DNA of 64,000 nucleotides from Dickeya zeae NCPPB 2538 (GTDB lineage Bacteria; Pseudomonadota; Gammaproteobacteria; Enterobacterales; Enterobacteriaceae): the NCBI RefSeq assembly GCF_000406165.1, contig NZ_CM001977.1:2452493-2516492 (forward strand). The letters are read 5' to 3'. Made by a program: the position numbers and the translations under genes. Shown piece by piece: positions 8,467-17,828 of this stretch; the stretch's first letter is position 1; every line of letters begins with the position of its first letter. Below the pieces are notes generated by a model. That model did not search any database. It had not been told where the DNA came from and saw only the letters and a list, made by a program, of their open reading frames with translations.

Positions 8467-9237
8467 ATGGAAACGCGTCGCGCAGCAAGGCTCAACAAAC
8501 TGGCTCAGGCTTTAAAAAAGGCCGATAAACTGCATCTGAAGGATGCTGCACAACTGCTCGGCGTCTCTGAAATGACGGTCCGGCGTGACCTGAATGCACG
8601 CCCCGATGCGTCTGTTGTGTTGCTGGGCGGCTATGTCGTTTGTGACCCGAAAACCAACGGCGCTACCAGTTATTTTGTCTCCGACCAGCAGACCAAACAC
8701 GTGGTAGAAAAGAACATCGTGGGTGAACTGGCAGCTGCCTGCATCGAACCTAACGATACGCTCTTCTTCGACTGCGGCACGACCATCCCGTTTATTATTG
8801 CCGCCATTCCAGACGACCTGCCGTTTACCGCGATTTGCTATTCACTCAATACGTTTATGGCATTGCAGGACAAACCGAATGGTCGGGTGATTTTGTGCGG
8901 CGGGGAGTTTCATCCCGATAATGCCATTTTTACCCCATTGGGGCACCAGCATGAACTGGATCAGATCTGTCCAACCAAGGCCTTCATTTCAGCAGGCGGC
9001 ATTGACACACAAGCCGGCGCCACCTGCTTTAGCTTCGCCGAGCTGGCGATAAAACATCGTGCTATGGCGCTATCTCAACGGGTCATTCTGGCAGCGGACA
9101 GCAGCAAGTTCGGCAAACGTAAACCCGCCCGCATTGGTGCGCTGACGCTCTTTGATACGATTATCACTAACCGTATACCGGATAGTGACGCTCTCCACTA
9201 CCTCAAAGCCAACAACATTGAGTTATTGACCCCTTAG
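8467..9237 (+). CDS. deoR: Deoxyribose operon repressor DeoR
   Basis: DeoR-family repressor that in E. coli controls deoCABD and nupG and responds to deoxyribose-5-phosphate. The product is 256 aa. The N-terminal helix-turn-helix is LKDAAQLLGVSEMTVRRDL (about residues 18-37), and the C-terminal sugar-phosphate sensor domain includes LFFDCGTTIPFI and ILAADSSKFGK. The start at 8467 (METRRAARL) has a GAGG ribosome-binding site; the open frame eight codons upstream is unlikely to be used. It converges on dacC, as in E. coli. Confidence 0.93.
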   Translation: METRRAARLNKLAQALKKADKLHLKDAAQLLGVSEMTVRRDLNARPDASVVLLGGYVVCDPKTNGATSYFVSDQQTKHVVEKNIVGELAAACIEPNDTLFFDCGTTIPFIIAAIPDDLPFTAICYSLNTFMALQDKPNGRVILCGGEFHPDNAIFTPLGHQHELDQICPTKAFISAGGIDTQAGATCFSFAELAIKHRAMALSQRVILAADSSKFGKRKPARIGALTLFDTIITNRIPDSDALHYLKANNIELLTP

Positions 9238-9243
9238 CCCCTT

Positions 9244-9277
9244 CGCTGCAGTCGGCGTTTTACGCCCTACTGCAGCG
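9244..9277. terminator. Hairpin between convergent deoR and dacC
   Basis: A long near-perfect inverted repeat (CGCTGCAGT/ACTGCAGCG) with a nested GGCGT/ACGCC stem lies between the two convergent stops. There is no clear T run on either side, so it is a weak or factor-assisted terminator candidate. Confidence 0.5.
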
Positions 9278-9288
9278 CCTTATTCCTG

Positions 9289-10497
9289 TCAGCCAAATAA
9301 TCCGCCAAACCAGCCGGACAACGTCATCAACACGGTATCCCACAACCGGCCAAAAAAGCCTGCCTGCGGTATGTCATCCATCACCACCAGTGGGCGTTGG
9401 CCGATGCTGTTGCCATCGAGTTGGAAATCAATCGTGCCGACAACCTGCCCTTTTTTCAGCGGCGCTTGCAACTGTCGTTGCGCCAACGTAAAGCTGGCTT
9501 TCAGGTTCTTCGCCTGCCCTTTCGGCACCGTCATCGCGGCATCCTGCGTTACCCCTAATCTGACCTGTTTTTCGCTACCAAGCCATACCCGTTGGGTCGT
9601 AAATGGGGTATCGCTGCGTATCAGCGTCGCGGTTTCGAAGAAACGGAACCCCCAGGTCAGCAATTTTTCACTTTCCCGGAAACGTATTGTGTCGGAAGGC
9701 GCACCCAATACCACCGAAATGAGCCGCATGTCACCATCGACAGCCGAAGCCACCAGACTATGACCCGCCCCATCGGTATAACCGGTTTTCACCCCATCGA
9801 CACGCAAGTTACTGCTCCACAACAAACGGTTACGGTTTGGCTGGCGGATATTATTGAAGGTGAACTCTTTCTCGCTGTGTAAGGCGTATTCGCTCGGTAC
9901 ATCGCGAATCAACGCCTGTGTCAGACGCGCCATGTCACGAGCCGTACTGTATTGTCCTGGCGTATCCAGACCATGTACCGTCAAAAAGTGGGTGTTCGTC
10001 AGTCCCAGCGTCGCAGCGTACTGGTTCATCAGACTAACAAACGCATTCTGGCTCCCGGCGACATAATCCGCCAGTGCGATGCTGGCATCATTACCTGACT
10101 GAATCACTATCCCTTTATTAAGATCGGACACCGAAATCTGATCGCCCGGTTTAAGAAACATCAGTGACGACCCACGTAACGTCGGATTGCCGCCAGCCCA
10201 GGCGTCTTTTCCAACCGTCACTTTATCTTCTGGCGTGATCTTACCCACTTTGATGGCCTGACCAATCACGTAACTCGACATGATCTTGGTCAGGCTGGCG
10301 GGATCGAGTCTGGTGTCTGCATTCGACTCAGCCAACACCCGGCCGCTGCCGTAATCGATCAGGATAAATGCTTTGGCGTCAATTTGTGGTGGAGGAGGCA
10401 TCTGCTCGGCCTGAAGTACTGGCGAAACCGCCATCAATATCCCGGTAGCGGCGGCAACGATGCGTCGCCAGGAAATGCGAGGTGTCACTATCTTCAT
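9289..10497 (-). CDS. dacC: D-alanyl-D-alanine carboxypeptidase DacC (PBP6)
   Basis: Low-molecular-weight penicillin-binding protein that trims the terminal D-Ala from peptidoglycan pentapeptides. With the start at 10497 (MKIVTPRISWRR) the product is 402 aa, matching E. coli DacC (400 aa); an upstream in-frame ATG would add 22 unlikely residues. The signal peptide ends near residue 30 (VLQA/EQ). The serine-peptidase motifs are intact: SLTK at 68-71, SGN at 134-136 and KTG at 237-239. The C-terminus (residues about 380-402, GRLWDTVLMTLSGWFGGLFG) is the amphipathic helix that anchors the enzyme to the periplasmic face of the inner membrane. Position next to deoR supports DacC over DacA. Confidence 0.93.
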   Translation of the reverse strand: MKIVTPRISWRRIVAAATGILMAVSPVLQAEQMPPPPQIDAKAFILIDYGSGRVLAESNADTRLDPASLTKIMSSYVIGQAIKVGKITPEDKVTVGKDAWAGGNPTLRGSSLMFLKPGDQISVSDLNKGIVIQSGNDASIALADYVAGSQNAFVSLMNQYAATLGLTNTHFLTVHGLDTPGQYSTARDMARLTQALIRDVPSEYALHSEKEFTFNNIRQPNRNRLLWSSNLRVDGVKTGYTDGAGHSLVASAVDGDMRLISVVLGAPSDTIRFRESEKLLTWGFRFFETATLIRSDTPFTTQRVWLGSEKQVRLGVTQDAAMTVPKGQAKNLKASFTLAQRQLQAPLKKGQVVGTIDFQLDGNSIGQRPLVVMDDIPQAGFFGRLWDTVLMTLSGWFGGLFG

Positions 10498-11017
10498 GCG
10501 CGCTGTCCATAAATTGTTAAAAATGAGGAGTATCAAACAGTTTACTGGGCCTAACGGGTACAAGGTAGCCTGACATATCTGAGAATAAAACCGACCACAC
10601 TGTAAAGTTCATCAAAGAAAAAGAAAAAATCAGCGGAATCTGTCGACAGACTCAGTCACAGCCACTGCAAAATGGGGAAAAACCCCTTGATTACACCACC
10701 GATGACTCAGTCGTCCCGCATATCTATCGAAATGATTAAAATTTTTTATAAAATAGTCTTCACATACTACTTAGGCCAACATTTTTATTCTGTTATTTCC
10801 ACTTCGAAAGTTTAATAGTGCAAATAAATTAACTGGCATTTATCTCATCCCAAATAATGTGTTAAATTAATCATGTCAATATATTAACAAAAACGATGGA
10901 AGGAAGATTTCTTCGGCTTTTTTAAGCGGGAGCGTTATTAATTCGGTTAAATTTCACGACGAAAAACAATCTAACGATAGCGCCATGCCCTGTCGGGCAA
11001 ACAAAAGGGACTTTATC
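10498..11017. other. AT-rich region upstream of rhlA-like gene
   Basis: About 520 bp between the divergent dacC and rhlA-like genes, visibly richer in A and T than the flanks from about 10730 to 10930. It presumably holds both promoters and a long rhlA leader. No gene or recognised operator was found. The base composition suggests acquired DNA and possible H-NS silencing, which is inference. Confidence 0.55.
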
Positions 11018-11836
11018 ATGTCAATAGAAAAATGCATTGTCACATATGACTCATGGAAAATATATGTTGAAAGGCATATTTCCGATCCTGCACATGAAAC
11101 CATCATTATGGTTAACGGAGCACTATCGACAACGGCAGCGTTCAAAAACACCGTCAAAAATCTGTCTGGCAGGTTTAATATCATTCTCTTTGATTTACCG
11201 TTTATTGGCGAATCATTGCCGCATAACACGCTGGACAGAGTCATAACCAAAAACGATGAGGTCAACATCCTGCTCCACCTCATCGATACCTTTGAACCAG
11301 ACCACATACTGTCGATATCATGGGGCGGGCTGTCTTCGATGCTGGCTTTGTCGAACAAACCCAGACATATCAAGAAGGCCGTGATCGCATCATTTTCGGC
11401 ACATCTTAACGATAAAATGCGCGATTATATCCAACGCGCCAGGTATTATATTCATTCGAAAGAATTCGAAAGAGCGGCAGAGTTACTCAATAATGAAGTA
11501 GGTAAATTTTTACCACCTTTATTAAAGCACATTAATTTAAAACACATCTCTTCGATGAGTGAATTCGCCTTTCAACAGGTTAACTTTCATATAGATCAAG
11601 TGCTCACACTGAAAGAAGAGAACTATATCGAAATATTCAAGGATATTAACGCTGATATACTTTTCTTGAATGGCGAAAATGACGAGTACACTACCGCTGA
11701 CGATATCAAAAAAATGGGGCAATACATTCATCACTGTGAATTCAGCACCATTCCCGAAGCGGGCCACTTCCTCGACCTTGAAAACAGGAAAGCGGCAAAG
11801 CAAGTTGCAGAGAAAATAATCTCGTTTTTCGCATAA
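11018..11836 (+). CDS. rhlA: RhlA-like 3-(3-hydroxyalkanoyloxy)alkanoate synthase
   Basis: Alpha/beta-hydrolase closely resembling Pseudomonas aeruginosa RhlA, which joins two 3-hydroxyacyl chains into the lipid part of rhamnolipid and can itself yield a surfactant. The product is 272 aa; RhlA is 295, and the difference is the C-terminal tail. The triad aligns with that of RhlA: nucleophile S101 in SISWGGLSS, D222 in NGENDEYTTADD and H250 in GHFLDLE. Shared blocks also include MVNGALSTTAAF, FDLPFIGES and HIDQVLTL. The start at 11018 is chosen for the AAAAGGGAC ribosome-binding site and the RhlA N-terminus. No rhlB glycosyltransferase lies nearby. AT-rich codon use and its position between dacC and gstB, adjacent in E. 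coli, point to horizontal acquisition. Confidence 0.88.
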   Translation: MSIEKCIVTYDSWKIYVERHISDPAHETIIMVNGALSTTAAFKNTVKNLSGRFNIILFDLPFIGESLPHNTLDRVITKNDEVNILLHLIDTFEPDHILSISWGGLSSMLALSNKPRHIKKAVIASFSAHLNDKMRDYIQRARYYIHSKEFERAAELLNNEVGKFLPPLLKHINLKHISSMSEFAFQQVNFHIDQVLTLKEENYIEIFKDINADILFLNGENDEYTTADDIKKMGQYIHHCEFSTIPEAGHFLDLENRKAAKQVAEKIISFFA

Positions 11837-12143
11837 CCGTTATCGCCGTCAGGCTGCTGGATAACTGCCAGCAGCCTAATCACTAAGCTGATTATCAAAC
11901 AGTACTAACTTATCGATCTTATCGCTGATATTCCCGCATTTTTAACGCCTGTTTCCTCCATTGCCTGACGTTAGCACCACTGCTTTAGAACAGCCGACCT
12001 CAGAACCATAGACCTTAGAACAATCGGTGACATCAAACCCTTGCTGTGGATATAGTGGCAATAGTCTGACATTGGCATGAGCAGCGTGCGGCATCCCACC
12101 ACCTGCTTTGTTGCGCCAAAAATCAACTCAAAGGAGTAGTGCC
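11837..12143. other. Intergenic region between rhlA-like gene and gstB
   Basis: About 307 bp. A 10-bp perfect hairpin (AGGCTGCTGG 11851-11860 with CCAGCAGCCT 11868-11877) follows the rhlA stop; it lacks a T run, so termination is uncertain. The rest shows no gene and presumably carries the gstB promoter. Confidence 0.5.
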
Positions 12144-12761
12144 ATGTTGAAAATCTGGGGTCGTGAAAACTCGACCAATGTGAAAAAAGCACGCTGGTGC
12201 GCGGCAGAACTTGGACTGGCCTATGAGCTGGTTCTGGCAGGCGGGCAATTCGGTCGTAACCATGACCCGGATTATCTGTCCATGAATCCTAACGGGCTGG
12301 TACCCTGCCTGCAGGACGACGATTTGGTACTGTGGGAGTCGCACGCCATCGTGCGTTATCTGGCAGCACAGTACGGCCAGGGGCGTTTTTATCATGCCAA
12401 TGCGAAAACGCAGGCTGGCATCGACAAATGGCTGGACTGGGCAGCAGGGTTCTCCGAGCCCTACAAGCAGGTATTTATCAATCTGGTGCGTACTGCGCCG
12501 GAAAAACGCAACATGCAAGCGGTCGAAGCCGGTATTGCCGGTTGTGAAAAGTTATTTGCTATTGCTGATAGCGTACTGGCGACACAGCGATGGCTTTCCG
12601 GCGAAGAGTTCGGCATCGGCGACATCCCGACTGGGTGCATCGCGTATAGCTGGTTCAACCTGCCGATTGAACGCCAGCCTCGGCCCCATCTGGAGCGTTG
12701 GTATCAGCAACTGACTGAGCGGGAAGCCTTCCGCCAGACCGTCATGCTACCGTTAACGTAA
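12144..12761 (+). CDS. gstB: Glutathione S-transferase GstB (YliJ)
   Basis: Cytoplasmic glutathione S-transferase; E. coli GstB acts on electrophiles such as bromoacetate. The product is 205 aa. The thioredoxin-like N-terminal domain includes WGRENSTNVKKARW and the glutathione-contacting NPNGLVPCLQDDDLVLWESHAIVRYLA, followed by an all-helical domain ending PRPHLERWYQQLTEREAF. The start at 12144 has AAGGAG 8 nt upstream. It converges on yliI, and yliI-gstB-dacC is the E. coli order. A GC-rich hairpin at 12807-12828 lies between gstB and yliI. Confidence 0.92.
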   Translation: MLKIWGRENSTNVKKARWCAAELGLAYELVLAGGQFGRNHDPDYLSMNPNGLVPCLQDDDLVLWESHAIVRYLAAQYGQGRFYHANAKTQAGIDKWLDWAAGFSEPYKQVFINLVRTAPEKRNMQAVEAGIAGCEKLFAIADSVLATQRWLSGEEFGIGDIPTGCIAYSWFNLPIERQPRPHLERWYQQLTEREAFRQTVMLPLT

Positions 12762-12836
12762 CCCCTCTTCTTATACATCTCACCCGACGTCATATCATCG
12801 CTTGCCGTGCGCCCCACACCGGGCGCACATCCACAG

Positions 12837-13964
12837 TCAGGAGTCCGACAGCCCCACCTTTAGCAACTTGCCATTATCCTGATCGGTCAGCACATAAAGA
12901 TAGCCGTCTGGCCCTACCCGCACGTCACGGATACGTTCCCCCAGTTCCGTCAGTAGACGTTCTTGCGAGACAATGCGGTCGCCTTCCAGCGATAAACGAA
13001 TCAGGCTGGTTCCCGCCAGTGCGCCGATAAATAGCGAGTGACGCCAGGCAGGAAAACGACTGCTGTTATAAAATGCCATCCCGCTGATAGCTGGCGAGAC
13101 TTTCCAGTAATAGACAGGCTGGGTCGTACCCGCCACTTCCGCCCCTTGAAATTCCGGGATTTTCTGCCCGGAGTAGTCGATACCATAGGTCGCCAGTGGC
13201 CAACCGTAATTCTCTCCCGGTTGGGGAATATTGATCTCATCGCCGCCACGCGGGCCGTGTTCGCTTTCCCATACATCGCCAGACCACGGATTCAGCGCCA
13301 GTCCCTGTGGATTACGCAATCCGTAGGCCCAGATTTCTGGCCGGGCACCCGTGTGGTTCACAAAAGGATTGTCGATGGGAACACCCCCGTCCGGTGTAAG
13401 GCGTACCAGTTTACCTTGCAGGCTTCCCAAATCCTGGGCCAGCATCCGTTGCTGGTTTTCACCGAGTGCGATAAACAAATGTCCTTGTTTATCGAACACC
13501 ATTCGCCCGCCAAAATGGGCGCCGGTCGAGCGTTTCGGCAGTTGCCTGAAGATCACCGAAAAATGATTCAACCGTTGCATATCATCTGACAGCACGCCAA
13601 ACCCGACGGCGGTTCCGGCCAGCCCTCCCGGTCCAGCTTCGGCATAACTCAAGTAGACCCGACGATCCTGACGAAAATTCGGCGACAACACCACATCCAG
13701 CAAACCACCTTGCGAATGAGCAAACACAGCCGGAACGCCACCTATCGGTGCAGAAAGCCCCTTACCAGCACGCCAGCGTCGCAACTGACCTGAACGCTCC
13801 GTCAGCAGCAGCCCTTGATCGTCCGGCAAAAATGCCAGCGACCAGGGATGATCAAGATTATCCTGCAACACGGCGACGGTCGGCGCGGCAAACAGCCCCG
13901 CAGAAAACAACCAGCTAGCCGCCAATACCGGCAAAGTAAAAAAAGGAAAGCGGGGAAACGACAT
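12837..13964 (-). CDS. yliI: PQQ-dependent aldose sugar dehydrogenase YliI
   Basis: Periplasmic soluble aldose dehydrogenase of the PQQ-dependent GdhB-like beta-propeller family; E. coli YliI oxidises several aldoses when reconstituted with PQQ. The product is 375 aa with a signal peptide (about residues 1-27, ending LFAAP). Readable propeller motifs are HPWSLAFLPDDQG, GGLLDVVLSPNF, GAHFGGRMVFDKQGHLFIALGE, YGLRNPQGLALNP and WESEHGPRGGDEIN. PQQ synthesis genes are not in this window, so cofactor supply is unknown. It converges on gstB and diverges from rimO. Confidence 0.93.
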   Translation of the reverse strand: MSFPRFPFFTLPVLAASWLFSAGLFAAPTVAVLQDNLDHPWSLAFLPDDQGLLLTERSGQLRRWRAGKGLSAPIGGVPAVFAHSQGGLLDVVLSPNFRQDRRVYLSYAEAGPGGLAGTAVGFGVLSDDMQRLNHFSVIFRQLPKRSTGAHFGGRMVFDKQGHLFIALGENQQRMLAQDLGSLQGKLVRLTPDGGVPIDNPFVNHTGARPEIWAYGLRNPQGLALNPWSGDVWESEHGPRGGDEINIPQPGENYGWPLATYGIDYSGQKIPEFQGAEVAGTTQPVYYWKVSPAISGMAFYNSSRFPAWRHSLFIGALAGTSLIRLSLEGDRIVSQERLLTELGERIRDVRVGPDGYLYVLTDQDNGKLLKVGLSDS

Positions 13965-14233
13965 GCCTGATTCTCCCTGTTATTGGTGGTGGCAAGACGC
14001 TAGCCACATGAAAAACGATGCGGACGGTAAAATGAGCAGACGGTAAATTAATAGCATGCTGGCTTCAACCATCAGGCAGAATTTACTCAAATTTGCATCC
14101 TGCCCATCATCGCCCCCAAGACTGGGGTACCCCCGTGCACTGATTGTTTTATAATCACACAGGACTGTTTCCTGACGGCGATTCAGGTATAATCCGCCGC
14201 ATTTTTCCGCCCCAACCCGATGTATGAGACGCT

Positions 14234-15637
14234 ATGACTGTTAACACTTTCGATCCTTCACAAACCACCACACTGTCGGCACCGCAAAAAGCGCTGAACG
14301 ATCAATCCGCTGACGTCAGCAAAGATCTGTCACGCAAAATTGGCTTTGTCAGCCTCGGTTGCCCGAAAAATCTGGTGGATTCGGAGCGAATTCTGACCGA
14401 ACTGCGTACCGAAGGGTATCAGGTGGTGCCGAGCTACAACGATGCCGATCTGGTTATCGTCAATACTTGTGGCTTCATCGATAGCGCAGTACAGGAGTCG
14501 CTGGAAGCCATTGGCGAAGCGCTCAATGAAAACGGCAAGGTCATCGTGACCGGCTGCCTGGGCGCGAAAGAGAATCAGATCCGCGAGGTGCACCCCAAAG
14601 TATTGGAAATCACCGGCCCGCACAGCTACGAGCAGGTGCTCAGCCACGTGCATCATTATGTTCCCAAACCGGAGCATGACCCGTTTACCAGTCTGGTACC
14701 GGCTCAGGGGGTCAAACTGACGCCACGCCACTACGCTTACCTGAAGATTTCCGAAGGCTGCGATCATCGTTGCACTTTCTGCATTATCCCGTCGATGCGT
14801 GGCGATTTGGATAGCCGCCCTATCGGTTCGGTGCTGGATGAAGCCAAACGGTTGGCAGAAGCCGGTGTGAAAGAACTGCTGGTCATCTCGCAAGACACCT
14901 CTGCCTACGGTGCTGACGTCAAACACCGCACCGGATTCTGGAATGGTCAGCCGGTGAAAACCAGTATGGTCAGTCTGTGTGAACAATTATCGACGCTGGG
15001 GCTGTGGGTCCGTCTGCACTACGTGTATCCCTACCCGCATGTAGATGATGTGATCCCACTGATGGCCGCAGGCAAAGTGTTGCCGTATCTGGATATCCCG
15101 CTGCAACACGCCAGCCCGAAAATCCTCAAGCTGATGAAGCGCCCCGGCGCGGTAGAACGCACGCTGGAGCGCATCAAGCGCTGGCGCGAGATCTGCCCGG
15201 ACCTCACCTTACGTTCAACGTTTATCGTTGGCTTCCCCGGTGAAACGGAAGAGGACTTCCAGATGCTGTTGGACTTCCTGCAAGAAGCACAGTTGGATCG
15301 CGTGGGGTGTTTCCGGTATAGCCCGGTGGAAGGTGCCGCGGCGAACAACCTGCCGGATCAGGTACCGGAAGACGTAAAAGAAGACCGCTATCATCGTTTC
15401 ATGCAGGTACAGCAGCAGATTTCCAGCCAGCGTCTGCAGGCCAAAGTCGGCCGGGAATTGAAAGTGTTGATCGATGAGGTCGATGAAGAAGGCGCTATCG
15501 GTCGCAGCATGGCAGATGCACCGGAGATCGACGGAGCGGTCTATCTGAATGGCGAAAACCGGGTCAAGGTGGGCGATCTGGTGACGGTCAAAATTGAGCA
15601 TGCCGATGAATACGACCTGTGGGGTTCACTGGTCTGA
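14234..15637 (+). CDS. rimO: Ribosomal protein S12 methylthiotransferase RimO
   Basis: Radical-SAM, two-cluster iron-sulfur enzyme that adds a methylthio group to Asp-89 of ribosomal protein S12. The product is 467 aa, about 26 longer than E. coli RimO because of an N-terminal extension before KIGFVSLGCPKNLVDSER; the true start could be internal. The first cluster cysteines are in SLGCPKN, NTCGF and TGCLGAKE. The radical-SAM motif is CDHRCTFC (CX3CX2C). The C-terminal TRAM domain ends HADEYDLWGS. It is the last gene of the 19-minute-type block; the next gene, sanA, belongs to a different E. coli neighbourhood. Confidence 0.96.
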   Translation: MTVNTFDPSQTTTLSAPQKALNDQSADVSKDLSRKIGFVSLGCPKNLVDSERILTELRTEGYQVVPSYNDADLVIVNTCGFIDSAVQESLEAIGEALNENGKVIVTGCLGAKENQIREVHPKVLEITGPHSYEQVLSHVHHYVPKPEHDPFTSLVPAQGVKLTPRHYAYLKISEGCDHRCTFCIIPSMRGDLDSRPIGSVLDEAKRLAEAGVKELLVISQDTSAYGADVKHRTGFWNGQPVKTSMVSLCEQLSTLGLWVRLHYVYPYPHVDDVIPLMAAGKVLPYLDIPLQHASPKILKLMKRPGAVERTLERIKRWREICPDLTLRSTFIVGFPGETEEDFQMLLDFLQEAQLDRVGCFRYSPVEGAAANNLPDQVPEDVKEDRYHRFMQVQQQISSQRLQAKVGRELKVLIDEVDEEGAIGRSMADAPEIDGAVYLNGENRVKVGDLVTVKIEHADEYDLWGSLV

Positions 15638-15824
15638 TCGTCACGACACTGGCCGATGATCACTCGGCCAGTGATTCACCTCGCCTTGATTCCGCTCAAA
15701 AAAACAGCGTCACTTGCCGCTTCCAGACAGTTCGCCTTGCGTCGTTTCAGTACCTCAAGTAGCCTTGCCTGATGATTACCGACGCCATAATGACTCTCTA
15801 CTCCATACGGACGAAGGCAGCAGC

Positions 15825-16580
15825 ATGTGGAAACGCCTGATATTCGGTCTTTTCGCCACCATTTTGGTGTTAGCCTGCAGTGCTTTTCTGCTTGATCGCT
15901 GTATCAGCTGGCGCACAGCCCCTTACATCTACGAGGACGTGGAGGATTTGCCGCCGCGTCAGGTTGGGGTGGTCCTGGGTACCGCTAAGTACTATCGCGC
16001 TGGTGTGATCAACCAGTATTACCTGTTTCGTATTCAAGGTGCGCTTAATGCTTTTAACAGCGGCAAAGTCAGTTACTTGCTACTGAGCGGCGACAATGCC
16101 CAGCACAGCTATAACGAGCCGATGACCATGCGGCGCGACCTGATCGCCGCCGGGGTCCCGCCCGCCAGCATCGTGCTGGACTATGCCGGTTTTCGCACGC
16201 TGGATTCCATCGTCAGAACCCGCAAGGTATTCGATACCAACGATTTCACGATCATTACTCAGCGCTTCCATTGCGAGCGCGCGCTATTTATCGCGCTGCA
16301 CAAGGGCATTCAGGCACAGTGTTTTGCTGTCCCCTCACCGAAGGATATCTGGCAGGTACGATTACGGGAATTTGGTGCCCGGCTTGGCACGTTGTTTGAT
16401 TTGTATATTCTAAAGCGTGAACCCCGCTTCCTGGGGCCACAAGTTCCGATTCCGTCCGAATACAAAATTTCGCATGACGAACCCAGTTACCCGGCAGTAC
16501 CGCCAGAATTCATGACCGATCAGGAGTCGAAAGTAGAGCCGCCGCTACGCCAGAAGCCAGCGGCATCCCCTTCCCGCTAG
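15825..16580 (+). CDS. sanA: SanA, envelope barrier protein (DUF218)
   Basis: Inner-membrane-anchored DUF218 protein; in E. coli, high-copy sanA restores vancomycin exclusion at high temperature, implying a role in the envelope barrier. With the start at 15825 (MWKRLIFGLFATILVL) the product is 251 aa, with one N-terminal membrane helix and a periplasmic domain. It matches E. coli SanA at SWRTAPYIYEDVEDLPPRQVG, LGTAKYYR, INQYYLFRIQGALNAFNSGKV and TQRFHCERALFIALH. An AAGG motif supports this start over the in-frame upstream codon. Its stop abuts the stop of the convergent yeiB. Confidence 0.94.
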   Translation: MWKRLIFGLFATILVLACSAFLLDRCISWRTAPYIYEDVEDLPPRQVGVVLGTAKYYRAGVINQYYLFRIQGALNAFNSGKVSYLLLSGDNAQHSYNEPMTMRRDLIAAGVPPASIVLDYAGFRTLDSIVRTRKVFDTNDFTIITQRFHCERALFIALHKGIQAQCFAVPSPKDIWQVRLREFGARLGTLFDLYILKREPRFLGPQVPIPSEYKISHDEPSYPAVPPEFMTDQESKVEPPLRQKPAASPSR

Positions 16581-17765
16581 TCATAACTCATTGGCTGACT
16601 GCGCTGAAATCGGACCGGCGACTTTGGCTGTCAGCCAGTGCCATAACCACTCAATCGGCCCTTGTCGGAACGTGCCCAGCCAAAGACGTGCTACCAGCAA
16701 ATTGCATAACCATACAGGCGGCACCACCAGCAGCAACTGCCAGCGGTCAAAGTGCATAAACCCGCCCAGACGATTGAACAGCGTGGTACAAATCAGGGTT
16801 TGCAGCAAATAGCTGCTAAGCGCCATGCGCCCGACGCTGGCTATCCAACGGGTAAGCCGCCAGTTCGTCAACGTCGGCCAATATCCGTAGCACAACGCCA
16901 GATAGCCAACCGCCTGTAGCGGCGCGCCAGTCTCTCGCGGAATTTGTAGCAACAGACCGCACCAGCGATAGTCCCACTGCAGTTGCCACTGGGCGATAAC
17001 GCCTGCGCCATTAATCAACAACGCCAGCGGCAGCAACCACAGGGCAACACGCCGGTAATGTCGCAGGCTAAACTGACCTCGCAACCAGCCGCTACGCATC
17101 AACGCGGCACCCAGCAACATCGATCCAGCCAGCAACCAGCCATACTGAACCCCCAGCGACAACAGGCTTTCATTCAATAATGACAAGCGATTTCGCCAGG
17201 CCTCCGGCCCGCCCTGCGTTAGCCACCAGGCTTCATAATTCACCTCGGCAAGTCCGGGTTGCCAGAAATTTCCGCCATCCTGACTCAGCACCTGACTCAA
17301 GACCACCAGCATTGCCAGCCCCATCAGATACAGTGCCACTCCGGTACGCAGTAGCATACGGGTACTGTCGGCATGACGCAGCATGCCATAACACACCAGC
17401 CCAATCAGGCCATAATCCAGCAGAATGTCGCCATCCCACAGGAAAAGTGCATGCAGCAGGCCAAAAACCATCAGCCAAAACAGTCTGGCATGAATCCAGC
17501 GCTTACCGCGTCTTAGTAGCAGTTGCAACCCGGCACCAAACAACAGGGCAAATACCGTGAGAAATTTTCCCTGCGCCACCATATCCATCAACGCCCACGC
17601 CCAGGCATCAGCCGCAGAAGGCGGCCCCTGCCACGCCGGGTTGAGATAGGCTGCATGCGGCAAACCGAATGACACAATATTCATCAATAGAATGCCAAGC
17701 ATCGCCAACCCACGGGCGAAGTCCAGCATAGGAATACGAGATGAGAAAGGCGGCGTTGGCGACAT
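16581..17765 (-). CDS. yeiB: YeiB, DUF418 multi-pass inner membrane protein
   Basis: Polytopic inner-membrane protein of the DUF418 family, function unknown. With the start at 17765 the product is 394 aa (E. coli YeiB 385). It has about ten hydrophobic helices. Conserved stretches are LDFARGLAMLGILLMNI, FALLFGAGLQLLLRRG, FLWDGDILLDYGLIGL and the C-terminal FRQGPIEWLWHWLT. Starts at 17819 or at an internal methionine (MLDFARG) are also possible, since no strong ribosome-binding site stands out. It lies about 110 bp downstream of folE in the same direction, as in E. coli. Confidence 0.9.
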   Translation of the reverse strand: MSPTPPFSSRIPMLDFARGLAMLGILLMNIVSFGLPHAAYLNPAWQGPPSAADAWAWALMDMVAQGKFLTVFALLFGAGLQLLLRRGKRWIHARLFWLMVFGLLHALFLWDGDILLDYGLIGLVCYGMLRHADSTRMLLRTGVALYLMGLAMLVVLSQVLSQDGGNFWQPGLAEVNYEAWWLTQGGPEAWRNRLSLLNESLLSLGVQYGWLLAGSMLLGAALMRSGWLRGQFSLRHYRRVALWLLPLALLINGAGVIAQWQLQWDYRWCGLLLQIPRETGAPLQAVGYLALCYGYWPTLTNWRLTRWIASVGRMALSSYLLQTLICTTLFNRLGGFMHFDRWQLLLVVPPVWLCNLLVARLWLGTFRQGPIEWLWHWLTAKVAGPISAQSANEL

Positions 17766-17828
17766 GGTTTTCAGCAAATACCGGGACGTGTCCGCGAATT
17801 GTAGTGACTGGGACAACAAATGCCCATG

